Source: Nemertoderma westbladi (Eukaryota; Xenacoelomorpha; Nemertodermatida; Nemertodermatidae). From it: a stretch of 36,394 bases of DNA. A model generated the notes under the pieces. The model had not been told where the DNA came from. It saw nothing but the letters and a program-made list of their open reading frames with translations, and searched no databases. Every line of letters starts with the position of its first letter. Positions within the stretch are counted from its first letter, which is position 1. Location of the stretch: positions 1-36,394 of the forward strand of contig JAUCBJ010008848.1 of the NCBI GenBank assembly GCA_032718475.1, written 5' to 3'. Positions 1-10,358 of this stretch are shown piece after piece. A program made the position numbers and the translations under genes.

Positions 1-1556
1 TAAATAAAACTTGACAGAAATAAGTAAAATCTCAATAAAAAACCAGGGCGGCCGTTCCCTGATTAAATACTAAGACCTACCGGTATACAACTATCAAAAT
101 CGAATAATACTGCTGTACCTGTACTGCTGTAGGTACCGGTCCGGGTGGTTAGGTAGTCAGGCCTACTGGTACCGGTTCTGGCAGTTGGGCCTACTGACCT
201 ACAGATGTACCGGTTGACCGGTACTTTCAACTTTATTGCTTACTGCAATAAGAAGCTATATCCTTTAATGTTCGCGCTTTCAGACCTTTGGCAGTTTAAC
301 CCACCAAATTAAGATGTCTTCTAGATATTAAATCTGTTTTTAGTCTATGACAAGTATTTGATTCACTACACTAGTCGAAACCAATCCGTGCGCGACCATT
401 CACCCGCTGGATATTCCCGGGAGATTGGGTTCGACGGTTTAATTTTATTGCTATGTAAGCCTAATGTATTATTCGACTGACAGTATTATATAATCTCTGA
501 CAATATTATTTACCTTCGGGAATATTAACAGTTCCTTTAGGACGTGGCGCTTTACCTATATAAACAGAGTTATGACTTAAACTACTCACAACGATATGGC
601 TTAATTATAATTCACATATATGGCGCATTCTTTAGGAATTGCTTCTTTAACAGACTCACTCATACACAATGCTGCACAATACTGCACACTAATCTGCCAA
701 TCTTCACTGATTTTAGTCACATATAAAAGGAACACAGGCTGACTCATGTAGGGTCTATCAAATAACATTAGATTCACTTCAAACCACTTTAACATAAGTC
801 ACAATCGTTTATCTGTAACCCTTCTCTCTTACCTTCGGTATATCAAGAACATTGGGTTTCGGGGTTGTTTATCGTTATTCCAAATATAATAATTCATCAA
901 CCATATTATGAAGAACTGACGGTAAATAGCAGTATAAAATAACTACTGAACACTGATTGTTATGAGTTTGCAATGTTTCAGCAGTCAGCATGTATGATCA
1001 TCAGTCAGCAGTAGTCGTTAGGTATGTTAAATTGCAGTTAAAGGATATATGCCCTTTATAATTAAACCTACTAGTGTAAGACTAAAAACTGTAAAGCACA
1101 AAATACTTCCAAGCCGTTCTTTCTTTGGCTCAGGACTGAATGTAAACACTGCACATAGGCATTGCGTCATTTCTCGGAAATTTTCTGTACAAGGAGCCAC
1201 AAAAACGCTCTCATTGGCTGACTGAACTGAGAGACGCCGTAGAACAAAGGAAATCAACACGTATGAATGTCAGCTGTTAACCGTAGTCATAGTAACTACT
1301 GTTCAAGAGTAGCTATCACCCTTTTGCGTCACGAATTGCCATAGAATCATAAAATATGCCTTTCACAGTACACATACGGAGGAAATAGGTCTTAGATCCT
1401 CTAAAAACACCGATACAGCAATAATAGGTCTCTTACACTTATTAAATCAACTACAGAGTATTTTAATGTAAAAGATAATAAAAATAACGGGGCAATTCAG
1501 CAAAGGCTTTTACAAAGTCAATAGATAATATTGTGCGTTGATGTTTCCTGATTGGA
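1..1556. other. Non-coding flank, no gene recognised
   Basis: No conserved coding sequence was recognised on either strand. The first 250 bases are enriched in short ACCGGT and GGCCTACTG words, giving a locally repetitive start. Open frames here (for example 1027-1260 on the minus strand) are short, have no recognisable domain and no supported splice sites, and I treat them as chance frames. Confidence 0.6.
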
Positions 1557-1880
1557 TTATTTATTGTGGATTGTGCATGGGATGTTAGTTGGGACAACAC
1601 CAGGGTATTTAATAAATAATAAATCGATCACGCTATCCCCTTGAGGGGATATATATGTAGGAGTGCTGTCTGATGTCGTACAGATAAGTCCAAGGTTGAG
1701 TAGGTTATGTGACAGATCAGAACCACGTGAACCAGAGTCGAGTCTACAGTTAAAGTCACCCCCCAGGATTATAGTTAAGTCTGTTGTAGTGTAAGTGAGT
1801 GCGTCAGTAATTACCAGTAATATGTCGGCTACAGCTAAATCAGGGTGGAAGTATGCAACAATGAAGTATGCAGATATTGT
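1557..1880 (-). pseudogene. LINE endonuclease fragment (C-terminal half of the EN domain)
   Basis: The minus strand encodes part of an exonuclease-endonuclease-phosphatase domain of the type found in non-LTR retrotransposon ORF2. It reads IVAYFHPD, then GGDFNCRLDSG (the family's GDFN motif with its catalytic Asp and Asn), then TYISPQGDSVIDLLFI. The frame stops at 1557, before the SDH motif expected in a complete domain, and there is no reverse transcriptase after it. On its 5' side (about 1880-1920) it runs into a GC-rich word shared with another site in the window. The piece starts almost where the endonuclease fragment at 3457-3735 stops, so the two may be halves of one ORF2 split by later insertion. 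The family call is from motif recognition; the shared origin is inference. Confidence 0.75.
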
Positions 1881-1933
1881 GGGGCGAGCCACGAAGTGAG
1901 TGAGCCTTAGCGTAGTGGTACCATTAATCAACC

Positions 1934-1989
1934 TGTCGTTCTGTCGTTCTGTCGTTCTGTCGTTCTGTCGTTCTGTCGTTCTGTCGTGT
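1934..1989. repeat. 8-bp microsatellite, about 7 copies of CTGTCGTT
   Basis: Seven head-to-tail copies of CTGTCGTT, the last ending in G. It lies beside the endonuclease fragment and creates an artificial repetitive reading frame (TTERQNDR on the minus strand). Confidence 0.95.
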
Positions 1990-2762
1990 TCAATTTTAAA
2001 CGTTAATAACTCGGCCAATCTTTGATGAAATCTATCCAAACTTGGTACACATGTTGTTTGGCAAAAGTTTAGAAATTTTCCAAGTAGAATTTCCGTGTGG
2101 CCTTCGAGAAGCTAAGATAATAGCAGTTAATTAGTTAATTAAGTTGATTGCGGTGAAAACGCCATTTTCAACCTGCCTTTTAAAGGAAATTAATTGTTTT
2201 ACAGTATAAGATTTAAATAATTATACTTAAAAATTATACAGATATAATCCCCATACGCCATTCTATTATAGTTTTTAATTAGTTTAAGTGATTTGCTTTA
2301 ATAAATGTGTCTTTAATTGATGTAAACGTAATTAAACCGCACAATTATTGAGTACAAATTTAATCCTTCCCATTATTGGTCAAGTCTCTGCTGGTGTGGA
2401 GCTAGCTGCTGGGAGTTGTGGCTGTAGACTAACCTGAGAGGAATTGTAATAGAGGCAACCAGTATTGCTATTCCAGCCCAATCACTGAATTGTGTTTATT
2501 ATAGGCTGGACGGGCCGCATAACCGTTCGACTATTACTACTATTGCTATCTCAGTTAAATGACAGATATAATAACATAAATACAATCCATGGCATGGCTG
2601 TTGTAGGCTTCTGAAATAGTTTATTCCACAATGTATATGTCTGGTTATTTTTTAATTGAATTTTTGCAAAGTAGTAAAATTAATGTTCTTAAAAATAATA
2701 TTATTATTTTATATGTAACCTAGGAAATTAGCTACATTTTTTCGCTGCAGCTTTAAGAGTGT
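1990..2762. other. AT-rich non-coding stretch between LINE pieces
   Basis: AT-rich sequence with no recognisable coding content. It lies between the two endonuclease fragments and directly follows, on the minus strand, the first copy of the 695-bp repeat. It may be part of an insertion that split the LINE ORF2. Confidence 0.5.
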
Positions 2763-3455
2763 ACATTGATTTAATATTATTTCAATACCCATATTACTAC
2801 ATCGGCATAAGATGCGTTGGCGTTGTATCACACATCTCCACATATCACACATCTCCACATAGATGTATCAACAGTTACTCGCACAGTTTCGAAACTTCGC
2901 ATAGTTATAACTGTATAAAGATCGTCAGTCTGCGTTTAGGAAAAATATTTTATGACAAAACAGGACAAGCGACGAGCGCAACGAGGCATATAATGAAGAC
3001 GAGTACTGCGTTGACTAAATTATTATAAAAACCACCTGGCTTCACATATTGATCGCATCCCTAGTTATTATTATTATAAAGATCGTCCTAGCTTGCGTTT
3101 AAGAAATATATTTAAATACAAAACAGGACGAACGCAAAGAGGCTTATAATGAAAACGAGTACTGCGTTTATTATATTCCTATAAACCACCTGGCTTTGCA
3201 TATTTAACGTGCGATTGGAAATAAGTTCGTGCTACCCTTCCGTGGGTGGTAGATGTCGCGGTTATGTATTGGTGGTTGGGAAGGGTGGGGGGGGGGGGGG
3301 AGATTAAAAGGGGTGAACACGTACTGTCCACCTTTCTTTGATTGATTGGTGGTGTGGGTAAATTTCTCAAAACCTGATTTTGTGATACAGTCGCTGCATT
3401 TTAATTTGTATATAATAACTAGGCCTCGTGCTGCGCGAAGTCCCCACGAACGTGT
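2763..3455 (-). repeat. 695-bp direct repeat, copy 1 (LINE 5' UTR-like or LTR-like)
   Basis: This segment and 4621-5316 are near-identical direct repeats in the same orientation. They share the ACATTGATTTAATATTATTT edge, a long poly-G tract (14 G at 3287-3300 here) and the far edge CCCACGAACGTGT. In copy 2 the repeat ends inside the first codons of LINE ORF1 (start codon within the repeat), so on the minus strand the repeat looks like a 5' UTR plus the ORF1 start. In copy 1 the ORF1 frame soon ends in a stop and continues into AT-rich DNA. Alternatives are a duplicated 5' UTR, an LTR-like terminal repeat, or an independent element inserted twice. Confidence 0.85.
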
Positions 3456-3456
3456 T

Positions 3457-3735
3457 TTTATAACTATAATCTACAGTTTGTACTATGAGAGAAGGGTTAA
3501 GTTGGGGTTTGCATAGAATCATTAGCCCCCCGGTCGGCCGACCACGGGCTGCTTGTGCGGCGGGCTGAATGAATGGGTAGTATCCGGGACAGTCAAACTG
3601 AGAGTCAGGGTACAGCGTCTCCGTTAGCAGCAGAACGTCGAAGTTGCCATATAGTTCGTCGTTTGTGAGATTCTCGTTGAGATACTTTAAACCCTCTACA
3701 TTCCATAGAGAAGTGTGTATGCTATTGGTAGTCTG
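3457..3735 (-). pseudogene. LINE ORF2 N-terminal fragment (endonuclease start)
   Basis: Downstream of ORF1 on the minus strand a second frame reads LWNVEGLKYLNEN, FDVLLLTETLYPD and then GRPTGGLMILCKP. This is the usual beginning of an AP-type endonuclease in LINE ORF2: the WN..GL strand, the catalytic ET pair, and the GG.....K segment. It starts about where ORF1 ends (3736), as in two-ORF LINEs. It breaks at about 3456, where the 695-bp repeat copy 1 begins, before the GDFN and SDH motifs. A GDFN-containing piece lies 1.6 kb further on at 1557-1880. Confidence 0.75.
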
Positions 3736-4650
3736 TCAATGTGGGGTTGCGCTATCAGTACCGGTATTAACGGGGCCGAAAGTAACATTCGCAGATCCAG
3801 GATCGCTCTGGATGTTCAACGGCGCTCGTCGACGTAAACCGAGTTGTTCCCGTTCCTTGCCAGAGAGGCGGTAGTTCCTAATGGATATTCCCTCGTCCCA
3901 GGTCTCGGGGTTCATCAGCAGCGCTCGCTGTTCCTGACTGCAGATCAGATGGAAGCTCGCATACTGTGAATCGTCTCTGATGGGAATCGGGTTGATGCTC
4001 TCGAATGGAATCTCCTCGCTGTTTAGGTAGTTGGTGATAACTTCTCCAGTGACAGAAGGGTGCAGTCTGCCTACAAAGATATGTGCCCTGTTTGATTCCT
4101 CTGTGCGTTGTGGAGGATGGACCACCCGCAGTGGTCCACCTACCTTTGTGCCGCGGATTGTCGTTGGACGTTGGCGCGGTTGTCGCTGTGTCTGGGGTGA
4201 TTCGTTAAGATTAGTCGGCCGGGGTGCAGGATTATAAATCGTGTGTGTCGGTAGAGGCTGCCCGCTGAAGCGGCCAGGTGCTGGGCGTTGTTGGAACTGT
4301 TCGGTGGCGCCGGCTACAGAGCCTGCCAGGGCGGGCGATTGGACTTGTGTGGCGGTCCTGTGCACAGCGGTGCGATCATCAGAGACGTTACTTAAGGGGC
4401 CGCTAACAACAGAGCTCCATAGGCGGGGACCCTGAGGCGGATTTAGTTGGGAATAACTATTTTGGAGATTGTCGATCAGCTTGTTCTTGCTGGCTAGCGC
4501 TTCCTTCTGAGCATCGACCGCGGTTTGCCTTGCCTCGGCTATATCGCCCAATGCACTGGTGTATAAAGCAGTTAACGAAGATAATAGGTCTGTAACATGT
4601 TTCTCGTCGTCGTTAGACACACATTGATTTAATATTATTTCAATACCCAT
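3736..4650 (-). CDS. LINE ORF1 protein (coiled coil + RRM-like)
   Basis: A 304-residue frame starting at the ATG at 4650-4648 and ending at 3736. The first 70 residues include a heptad-like helical stretch (VTDLLSSLTALY to KNKLIDNLQNSY) that suggests a coiled coil. A long Pro/Gln/Arg/Thr-rich linker follows, then a conserved block beginning HIFVGRLHPSVTGEVITNYL and ending in a NPETWDEGISIRNYR-type strand. That block matches the RRM-like nucleic-acid-binding fold common in ORF1 proteins of CR1-like LINEs, which bind the element RNA. An endonuclease frame follows immediately, consistent with ORF1-ORF2 order. The start codon lies within the 695-bp repeat copy 2. An in-frame start 22 codons upstream is possible but sits in UTR-like sequence. 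The frame is uninterrupted, unlike ORF2. The exact clade is not assigned. Confidence 0.7.
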   Translation of the reverse strand: MGIEIILNQCVSNDDEKHVTDLLSSLTALYTSALGDIAEARQTAVDAQKEALASKNKLIDNLQNSYSQLNPPQGPRLWSSVVSGPLSNVSDDRTAVHRTATQVQSPALAGSVAGATEQFQQRPAPGRFSGQPLPTHTIYNPAPRPTNLNESPQTQRQPRQRPTTIRGTKVGGPLRVVHPPQRTEESNRAHIFVGRLHPSVTGEVITNYLNSEEIPFESINPIPIRDDSQYASFHLICSQEQRALLMNPETWDEGISIRNYRLSGKEREQLGLRRRAPLNIQSDPGSANVTFGPVNTGTDSATPH

Positions 4651-5316
4651 ATTACTACATCGGCATAAGATGCGTTGGCGTTGTATCACACATCTCCATA
4701 TATCACACATCTCCACATAGATGTATCAACAGTTACTCGCACAGTTTCGAAACTTCGCATAGTTATAACTGTATAAAGATCGTCAGTCTGCGTTTAGGAA
4801 AAATATTTTATGACAAAACAGGACAAGCGACGAGCGCAACGAGGCATATAATGAAGACGAGTACTGCGTTGACTAAATTTTTATATAAACCACCTGGCTT
4901 CACATATTGATCGCATCCCTAGTTATTATTATTATAAAGATCGTCATAGCCTGCGTTTAAGAAATATATTTAAATACAAAACAGGACGAACGTAAAGAGG
5001 CTTATAATGAAAACGAGTACTGCGTTTATTATATTCCTATAAACCACCTGGCTTTGCATATTTAACGTGCGATTGGAAATAAGTTCGTGCTACCCTTCCG
5101 TGGGTGGTAGATGTCGCGGTTATGTATTGGTGGTTGGGAAGGGTGGGGGGGGGGGGGGGGGAGATTAAAAGGGGTGAACACGTACTGTCCCCCTTTCTTT
5201 GATTGATTGGTGGTGTGGGTAAATTTCTCAAAACCTGATTTTGTGATACAGTCGCTCAATTTTAATTTGTATCTAATAACTGGGCCTCGTGCTGCGCGAA
5301 GGCCCCACGAACGTGT
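4621..5316 (-). repeat. 695-bp direct repeat, copy 2 (5' UTR of LINE)
   Basis: Second copy of the repeat at 2763-3455, with only scattered differences. The poly-G tract is 17 G here (5145-5161) against 14 in copy 1. On the minus strand it precedes ORF1 and supplies its first codons, so it behaves as the LINE 5' UTR. The outer edge (about 5290-5316) carries the word GTGGGGCCTTCGCGCAGCACG, which is also found near 14519-14540 in the opposite orientation. Confidence 0.85.
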
Positions 5317-5770
5317 AGCCTTGTACACGGCCCATTCGGTTTAAAGCCTTGTACACGGCCAGTTCGGTTTAAAGCCTTGTTACACGGCCAGTTCGGTTTA
5401 TATGTAGGCTTGTACACGGCCAGTACGGTTTATATGTAGGCTTGTACACGGCCAGTTTGGTTTATATGTAGCCTTGTACACGGCCCATTCGCTTTAAAGC
5501 CTTGTACACGGCCAGTTCGGTTTATATGTAGGCTTGTACACGGCCAGTACGGTTTATATGTAGGCTTGTACACGGCCAGTTTGGTTTATATGTAGCCTTG
5601 TACACGGCCCATTCGCTTTAAAGCCTTGTACACGGCCAGTTCGGTTTAAAGCCTTGTTACACGGCCAGTTCGGTTTATATGTAGCCTTGTACACGGCCAG
5701 TTTGGTTTATATGTAGCCTTGTACACGGCCCATTCGGTTTAAAGCCTTGTACACGGCCAGTTCTGTTAGT
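5317..5770. repeat. 28/32-bp minisatellite, about 15 copies
   Basis: About fifteen units share the core CTTGTACACGGCCAGTTCGG. Two unit lengths alternate: a 28-bp type ending in TTTAAAGC and a 32-bp type ending in TTTATATGTAGG. Blocks of several units recur in the same order, so there is higher-order structure. The array begins at the 5' edge of the LINE copy and lies beyond the SGSM3 3' UTR. The short open frame over it on the minus strand is a by-product. Confidence 0.95.
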
Positions 5771-5873
5771 TGACACAATAATTATCCCGGACATTCTTTC
5801 TTGCATCTTGCCCCTCTTCCTTGTAAGGCGGGAATTGTTGGACACACTATCCAACACCTGTTTGATCGCGTAA

Positions 5874-6189
5874 GCCCCGTTCACATCCAACAGTGCGTGA
5901 GCGGTAAAGTAGTCTAGCGGTATTGAAGCGGTAAGCCAGCGGTACACTACCCGGAGCCTGTTCACACCCAACGGTACCGTTACGGTAACTGATTGTCTAT
6001 CTGTGGACTGTGAATTCAACAGGAAATTAGGGGGTGTGTACATTAATTGTTTTAACATTGTTTAAATGGGCTGCGGTAAACCGCGCGGTTTAGCGCACAA
6101 CTACCTGTTGGGTCGTTCACAGTCAGCGGTGTACCGCTGGCCCTGCGGTACACCGCGCGGTGTACCGTTCCGTTGGATGTGAACGGGCC
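5874..6189. mobile_element. MITE with ~17-bp terminal inverted repeats
   Basis: The left end CCCGTTCACATCCAAC and the right end GTTGGATGTGAACGGG are perfect inverted repeats bounding about 316 bp. The interior is rich in GCGGTACACCGC-type palindromes and has no transposase frame. The terminal sequence resembles PIF/Harbinger-type ends, but I could not see a clear 3-bp target duplication, so the superfamily is uncertain. Confidence 0.75.
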
Positions 6190-6442
6190 GCCGCCTTTAG
6201 ACAGCACAAGGACAGGACATCCAAAGATGGTATCAAACTAGACTGGCGCGAGTTGTTTAAATAAACTGTTCGCAATTGCTCAACTTATCACAGAGACCCC
6301 GTAACCATGCCCGTGGTACTAGTAGACTGGTTTGTTCACCTACCAATGCCCTTCATGTTTTTTAGCTATTGACTCTATTTTTATTTCGAAAAACAGTTGC
6401 TTTATAACTCACCTCCAATATAATTATGATTACTTATAATAA

Positions 6443-6831
6443 TTTATTTATTTAATAATATAATTTATATACTAAATTAATTAATTGATTGCATATTACC
6501 TAATAAATAATAATAGTTTATAAATGGGTCTCTCTCTTCAAATATAATATTTGCACCTGCGATAGCCTTACCCTAACTACACCTGGACCAATAGCAACTA
6601 CCATAATTTATATATCGACAGTAATCCGAATCTAGTCTTTAGTCTTTGTCTTTCTGTTGAGGTTGTTTTTCACGAAGTAGTTGATACTTCTGTTTCAGTT
6701 CGCTACTGGTTCAGAATTCACTTTGCGACCTGTAAACATTAATATTGATTCATTAAAACTATATGGGATGCGGGGGCGAGGGGGGTTTCGTTTACCTGCT
6801 ACTTAACTTATACTATTACAACTTACTTTCA
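6443..6831 (-). promoter_or_regulatory. SGSM3: Probable SGSM3 3' UTR with overlapping AATAAA signals
   Basis: This follows the SGSM3 stop codon on the minus strand. Two overlapping AATAAA hexamers lie at 6443-6448 and 6447-6452 (minus strand), about 385 bases after the stop. The sequence is AT-rich with no conserved coding. The true cleavage site cannot be seen, and the polyadenylation assignment is inference from the hexamers. Confidence 0.45.
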
Positions 6832-6964
6832 TTATATGTCCCAGCTAAATAGATGATGTTTTACAAGCATATCAGTAACCCCATCTTTTAGAGGCATTCC
6901 AGAAGTCGTCTTAACGGACAACTCCCAATCATCGCTTAGGTTGAATGCAAACGAACTCAGGATC
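6832..6964 (-). CDS. SGSM3: SGSM3, terminal coding exon (end of RUN domain)
   Basis: Last coding exon, joined by a phase-2 junction to the RUN exon at 18306-18728: the split codon AG|G gives Arg, then [15 protein letters not shown], and the exon ends in [13 protein letters not shown] and a TAA stop at 6834-6832. This tail is characteristic of vertebrate SGSM3, whose C terminus has the same [12 protein letters not shown] signature. The acceptor is strong: a run of T, then AG at 6966-6965, with a TACTAAT branch-point consensus at 7000-6994, about 30 nt upstream. Immediately beyond the branch point lies the 43-bp minisatellite. SGSM3 is a RabGAP-family protein that binds small GTPases of the Rab/Rap type through TBC and RUN domains; that role is family knowledge. 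Confidence 0.92.
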
Positions 6965-7004
6965 CTAAAAAAAAACACAAAAATACATATTATATTAGTA
7001 AGTA

Positions 7005-10000
7005 AAGTTAAAAAGTTTTTATCCAAATGCCCTACACCCTCATCAAGAAGTGAAATGCCCTACACCCTCATCAAGAAGTGAAAATGTTTATATCAAAATG
7101 CCCTACACCCTCATCAAGAAGTTAAAAATGTTTATAACAAAATGCCCTACACCCTCACCAAGAAGTGAAAATGTTTATATCAAAATGCCCTACACTCTCA
7201 CCAAGAAGTGGAAATGTTTATATCAAAATGCCCTACACCCTCACCAAGAAGTGAAAATGTTTATATCAAAATGCCCTACACCCTCATCAAGAAGTTAAAA
7301 ATGTTTATAACAAAATGCCCTACACCCTCATCAAGAAGTGAAAATGTTTATATCAAAATGCCCTACACCCTCATCAAGAAGTTAAAAATGTTTATAACAA
7401 AATGCCCTACACCCTCACCAATAAGTTAAAATGTTTATATCAAAATGCCCTACACCCTCACCAAGAAGTTAAAATGTTTATATCAAAATGCCCTACACCC
7501 TCACCAAGAAGTTAAAATGTTTATATCAAAATGCCCTACACCCTCACCAAGAAGTTAAAATGTTTATATCAAAATGCCCTACACCCTCACCAAGTAGTTA
7601 AAAAGTTTATATCCAAATGCCCTACACCCTCACCAAGAATTAAACAGTTTATATACAAATGCCCTACACCCACACCAAAAAGTTAAAAAGTTTATATCCA
7701 AATGCCCTACACCCTCACCAAGAAGTTAAAAAAGTTTATATCTAAATGCCCTACACCCTCACCAAGAAGTTAAAAAAGTTTATATCCAAATGCCCTACAC
7801 CCTCACCAAGAAGTTTAAATGTTTATATCCAAATGCCCTACACCCTCACCAAGAAGTGAAAATGTTTATATCAAAATGCCCTACACCCTCATCAAGAAGT
7901 GAAAATGTTTATATCAAAATGCCCTACACCCTCATCAAGAAGTTAAAAATGTTTATAACAAAATGCCCTACACCCTCACCAATAAGTTAAAATGTTTATA
8001 TCAAAATGCCCTACACCCTCACCAAGAAGTTAAAATGTTTATAACAAAATGCCCTACACCCTCACCAATAAGTTAAAATGTTTATATCAAAATGCCCTAC
8101 ACCCTCACCAAGAAGTTAAAATGTTTATATCAAAATGCCCTACACCCTCACCAAGTAGTTAAAAAGTTTATATCCAAATGCCCTACACCCTCACCAAGAA
8201 TTAAACAGTTTATATACAAATGCCCTACACCCACACCAAAAAGTTAAAAAGTTTATATCCAAATGCCCTACACCCTCACCAAGAAGTTAAAAAAGTTTAT
8301 ATCTAAATGCCCTACACCCTCACCAAGAAGTTAAAAAAGTTTATATCCAAATGCCCTACACCCTCACCAAGAAGTTTAAATGTTTATATCCAAATGCCCT
8401 ACACCCTCACCAAGAAGTTAAAATGTTTATATCCAAATGCCCTACACCCTCACCAAGAAGTTAAACCGTTTATATCCAAATGCCCTACACCCTCACCAAG
8501 AAGTTAAAAAAGTTTATATCCAAATGCCCTACACCCTCACCAAGAAGTTTAAATGTTTATATCCAAATGCCCTACAGCCTCACCAAGAAGTTAAAAAAGT
8601 TTATATCTAAATGCCCTACACCCTTACCAAGAAGTTAAAAAAGTTTATATCCAAATGCCCTACACTCTCACCAAGAAGTTTAAATGTTTATATCCAAATG
8701 CCCTACACCCTCACCAAGAAGTTAAAATGTTTATATCCAAATGCCCTACACCCTCACCAAGAAGTTAAAAAAGTTTATATCCAAATGCCCTACACCCTCA
8801 CCAAGAAGTTTAAATGTTTATATCCAAATGCCCTACAGCCTCACCAAGAAGTTAAAAAAGTTTATATCTAAATGCCCTACACCCTCACCAAGAAGTTAAA
8901 AAAGTTTATATCCAAATGCCCTACACTCTCACCAAGAAGTTTAAATGTTTATATCTAAATGCCCTACACCCTCACCAAGAAGTTAAAAAAGTTTATATCC
9001 AAATGCCCTACACTCTCACCAAGAAGTTTAAATGTTTATATCCAAATGCCCTACACCCTCACCAAGAAGTTTAAATGTTTATATCCAAATGCCCTACACC
9101 CTCACCAAGAAGTTAAAAAAGTTTATATCTAAATGCCCTATACCCTCACCAAGAAGTTAAAATGTTTATATTCAAATGCCCTCCCTACACCCTCACCAAG
9201 AAGTTAAAAAAGTTAATATCTAAATGCCCTACACCCTCACCAAGAAGTTAAAAAAGTTTATATCCAAATGCCATACACCATCACCAAGAAATTAAAAAAG
9301 TTTATATCCAAATGCCCTACACCCTCACCAAGAAGTTAAAATGTTTATATTCAAATGCCCTACACCCTCACCAAGAAGTTAAAATGTTTATATTCAAATG
9401 CCCTACACCCTCACCAAGAAGTTAAAAACGTTATATCCAAATGCCCTACACCCTCACCAAGAAGTTTAAATGTTTATATCCAAATTCCCTCCCTACACCT
9501 TCACCAAGAAGTTAAAAAGTTTATATCCAAATGCCCTTCACCCTCACCAAGAAGTTAAAAATGTTTATATCCAAATGCCCTCCCTACACCCTCACCAAGA
9601 AGTTAAAAAGTTTATATCCAAATGCCCTTCACCCTCACCAAGAAGTTAAAAATGTTTATATCCAAATGCCCTACACCCTCACCAAGAAGTTAAAATGTTT
9701 ATATTCAAATGCCCTACACCCTCACCAAGAAGTTAAAATGTTTATATCCAAATGCCCTACACCCTCACCAAGTAGTTAAACAGTTTATATCCAAATGCCC
9801 TACACCCTCACCAAGAAGTTAAAAAAGTTTATATACAAATGCCCTACACCCTCACCAAGAAGTTAAAATGTTTATATCCAAATGCCCTACACCCTCACCA
9901 AGAAGTTAAAATGTTTATATCCAAATGCCCTACACCCTCACCAAGAAGTTAAACAGTTTATATCCAAATGCCCTACACCCTCACCAAGAAGTTAAAAAAG

Positions 10001-10358
10001 TTTATATACAAATGCCCTACACCCACACCAAGAAGTTAAACAGTTTATATCCAAATGCCCTACACCCTCACCAAGAAGTTAAAATGTTTATATCCAAATG
10101 CCCTACACCCTCACCAAGAAGTTAAACAGTTTATATTCAAATGCCCTACACCCTCACCAAGAAGTTAAAATGTTTATATCCAAATGCCCTACACCCTCAC
10201 CAAGAAGTTAAAATGTTTATATCCAAATGCCCTACACCCTCACCAAGAAGTTAAAATGTTTATATCCAAATGCCCTACACCCTCACCAAGAAGTTAAAAT
10301 GTTTATATCCAAATGCCCTACACCCTCACCAAGAAGTTAAAATGTTTATATCCAAATT
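7005..10358. repeat. 43-bp minisatellite, about 77 copies
   Basis: Head-to-tail units of 43-44 bp with the invariant core ATGCCCTACACCCTCACCAA followed by an A/T-rich half of the GAAGTTAAAATGTTTATATC type. Length variation is 1-2 bp in A runs, plus a few 4-bp insertions (CCCTCCCTACACC). The left end has CATCAAGAAGTG variants, the right end is nearly uniform, and a block with rare variants (CCAAGTAGTT, AGAATTAAACAG, CCCACACCAAAAAG) occurs at about 7590-7790 and again at 8150-8350, showing block duplication. On the SGSM3-sense strand each unit contains TTGGTGAGGGTGTAGGGC, which is G-rich and resembles a 5' splice site. Short reading frames across it are artefacts. Confidence 0.97.

Noticed and set aside
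1027-1260. 77-residue frame on the minus strand
   Set aside because: No recognisable family, no splice sites, AT-rich surroundings.
7050-10125. Open frames of 66-86 residues across the 43-bp array (plus strand)
   Set aside because: They follow the repeat period, have no start context or domain, and shift frame with unit length changes.
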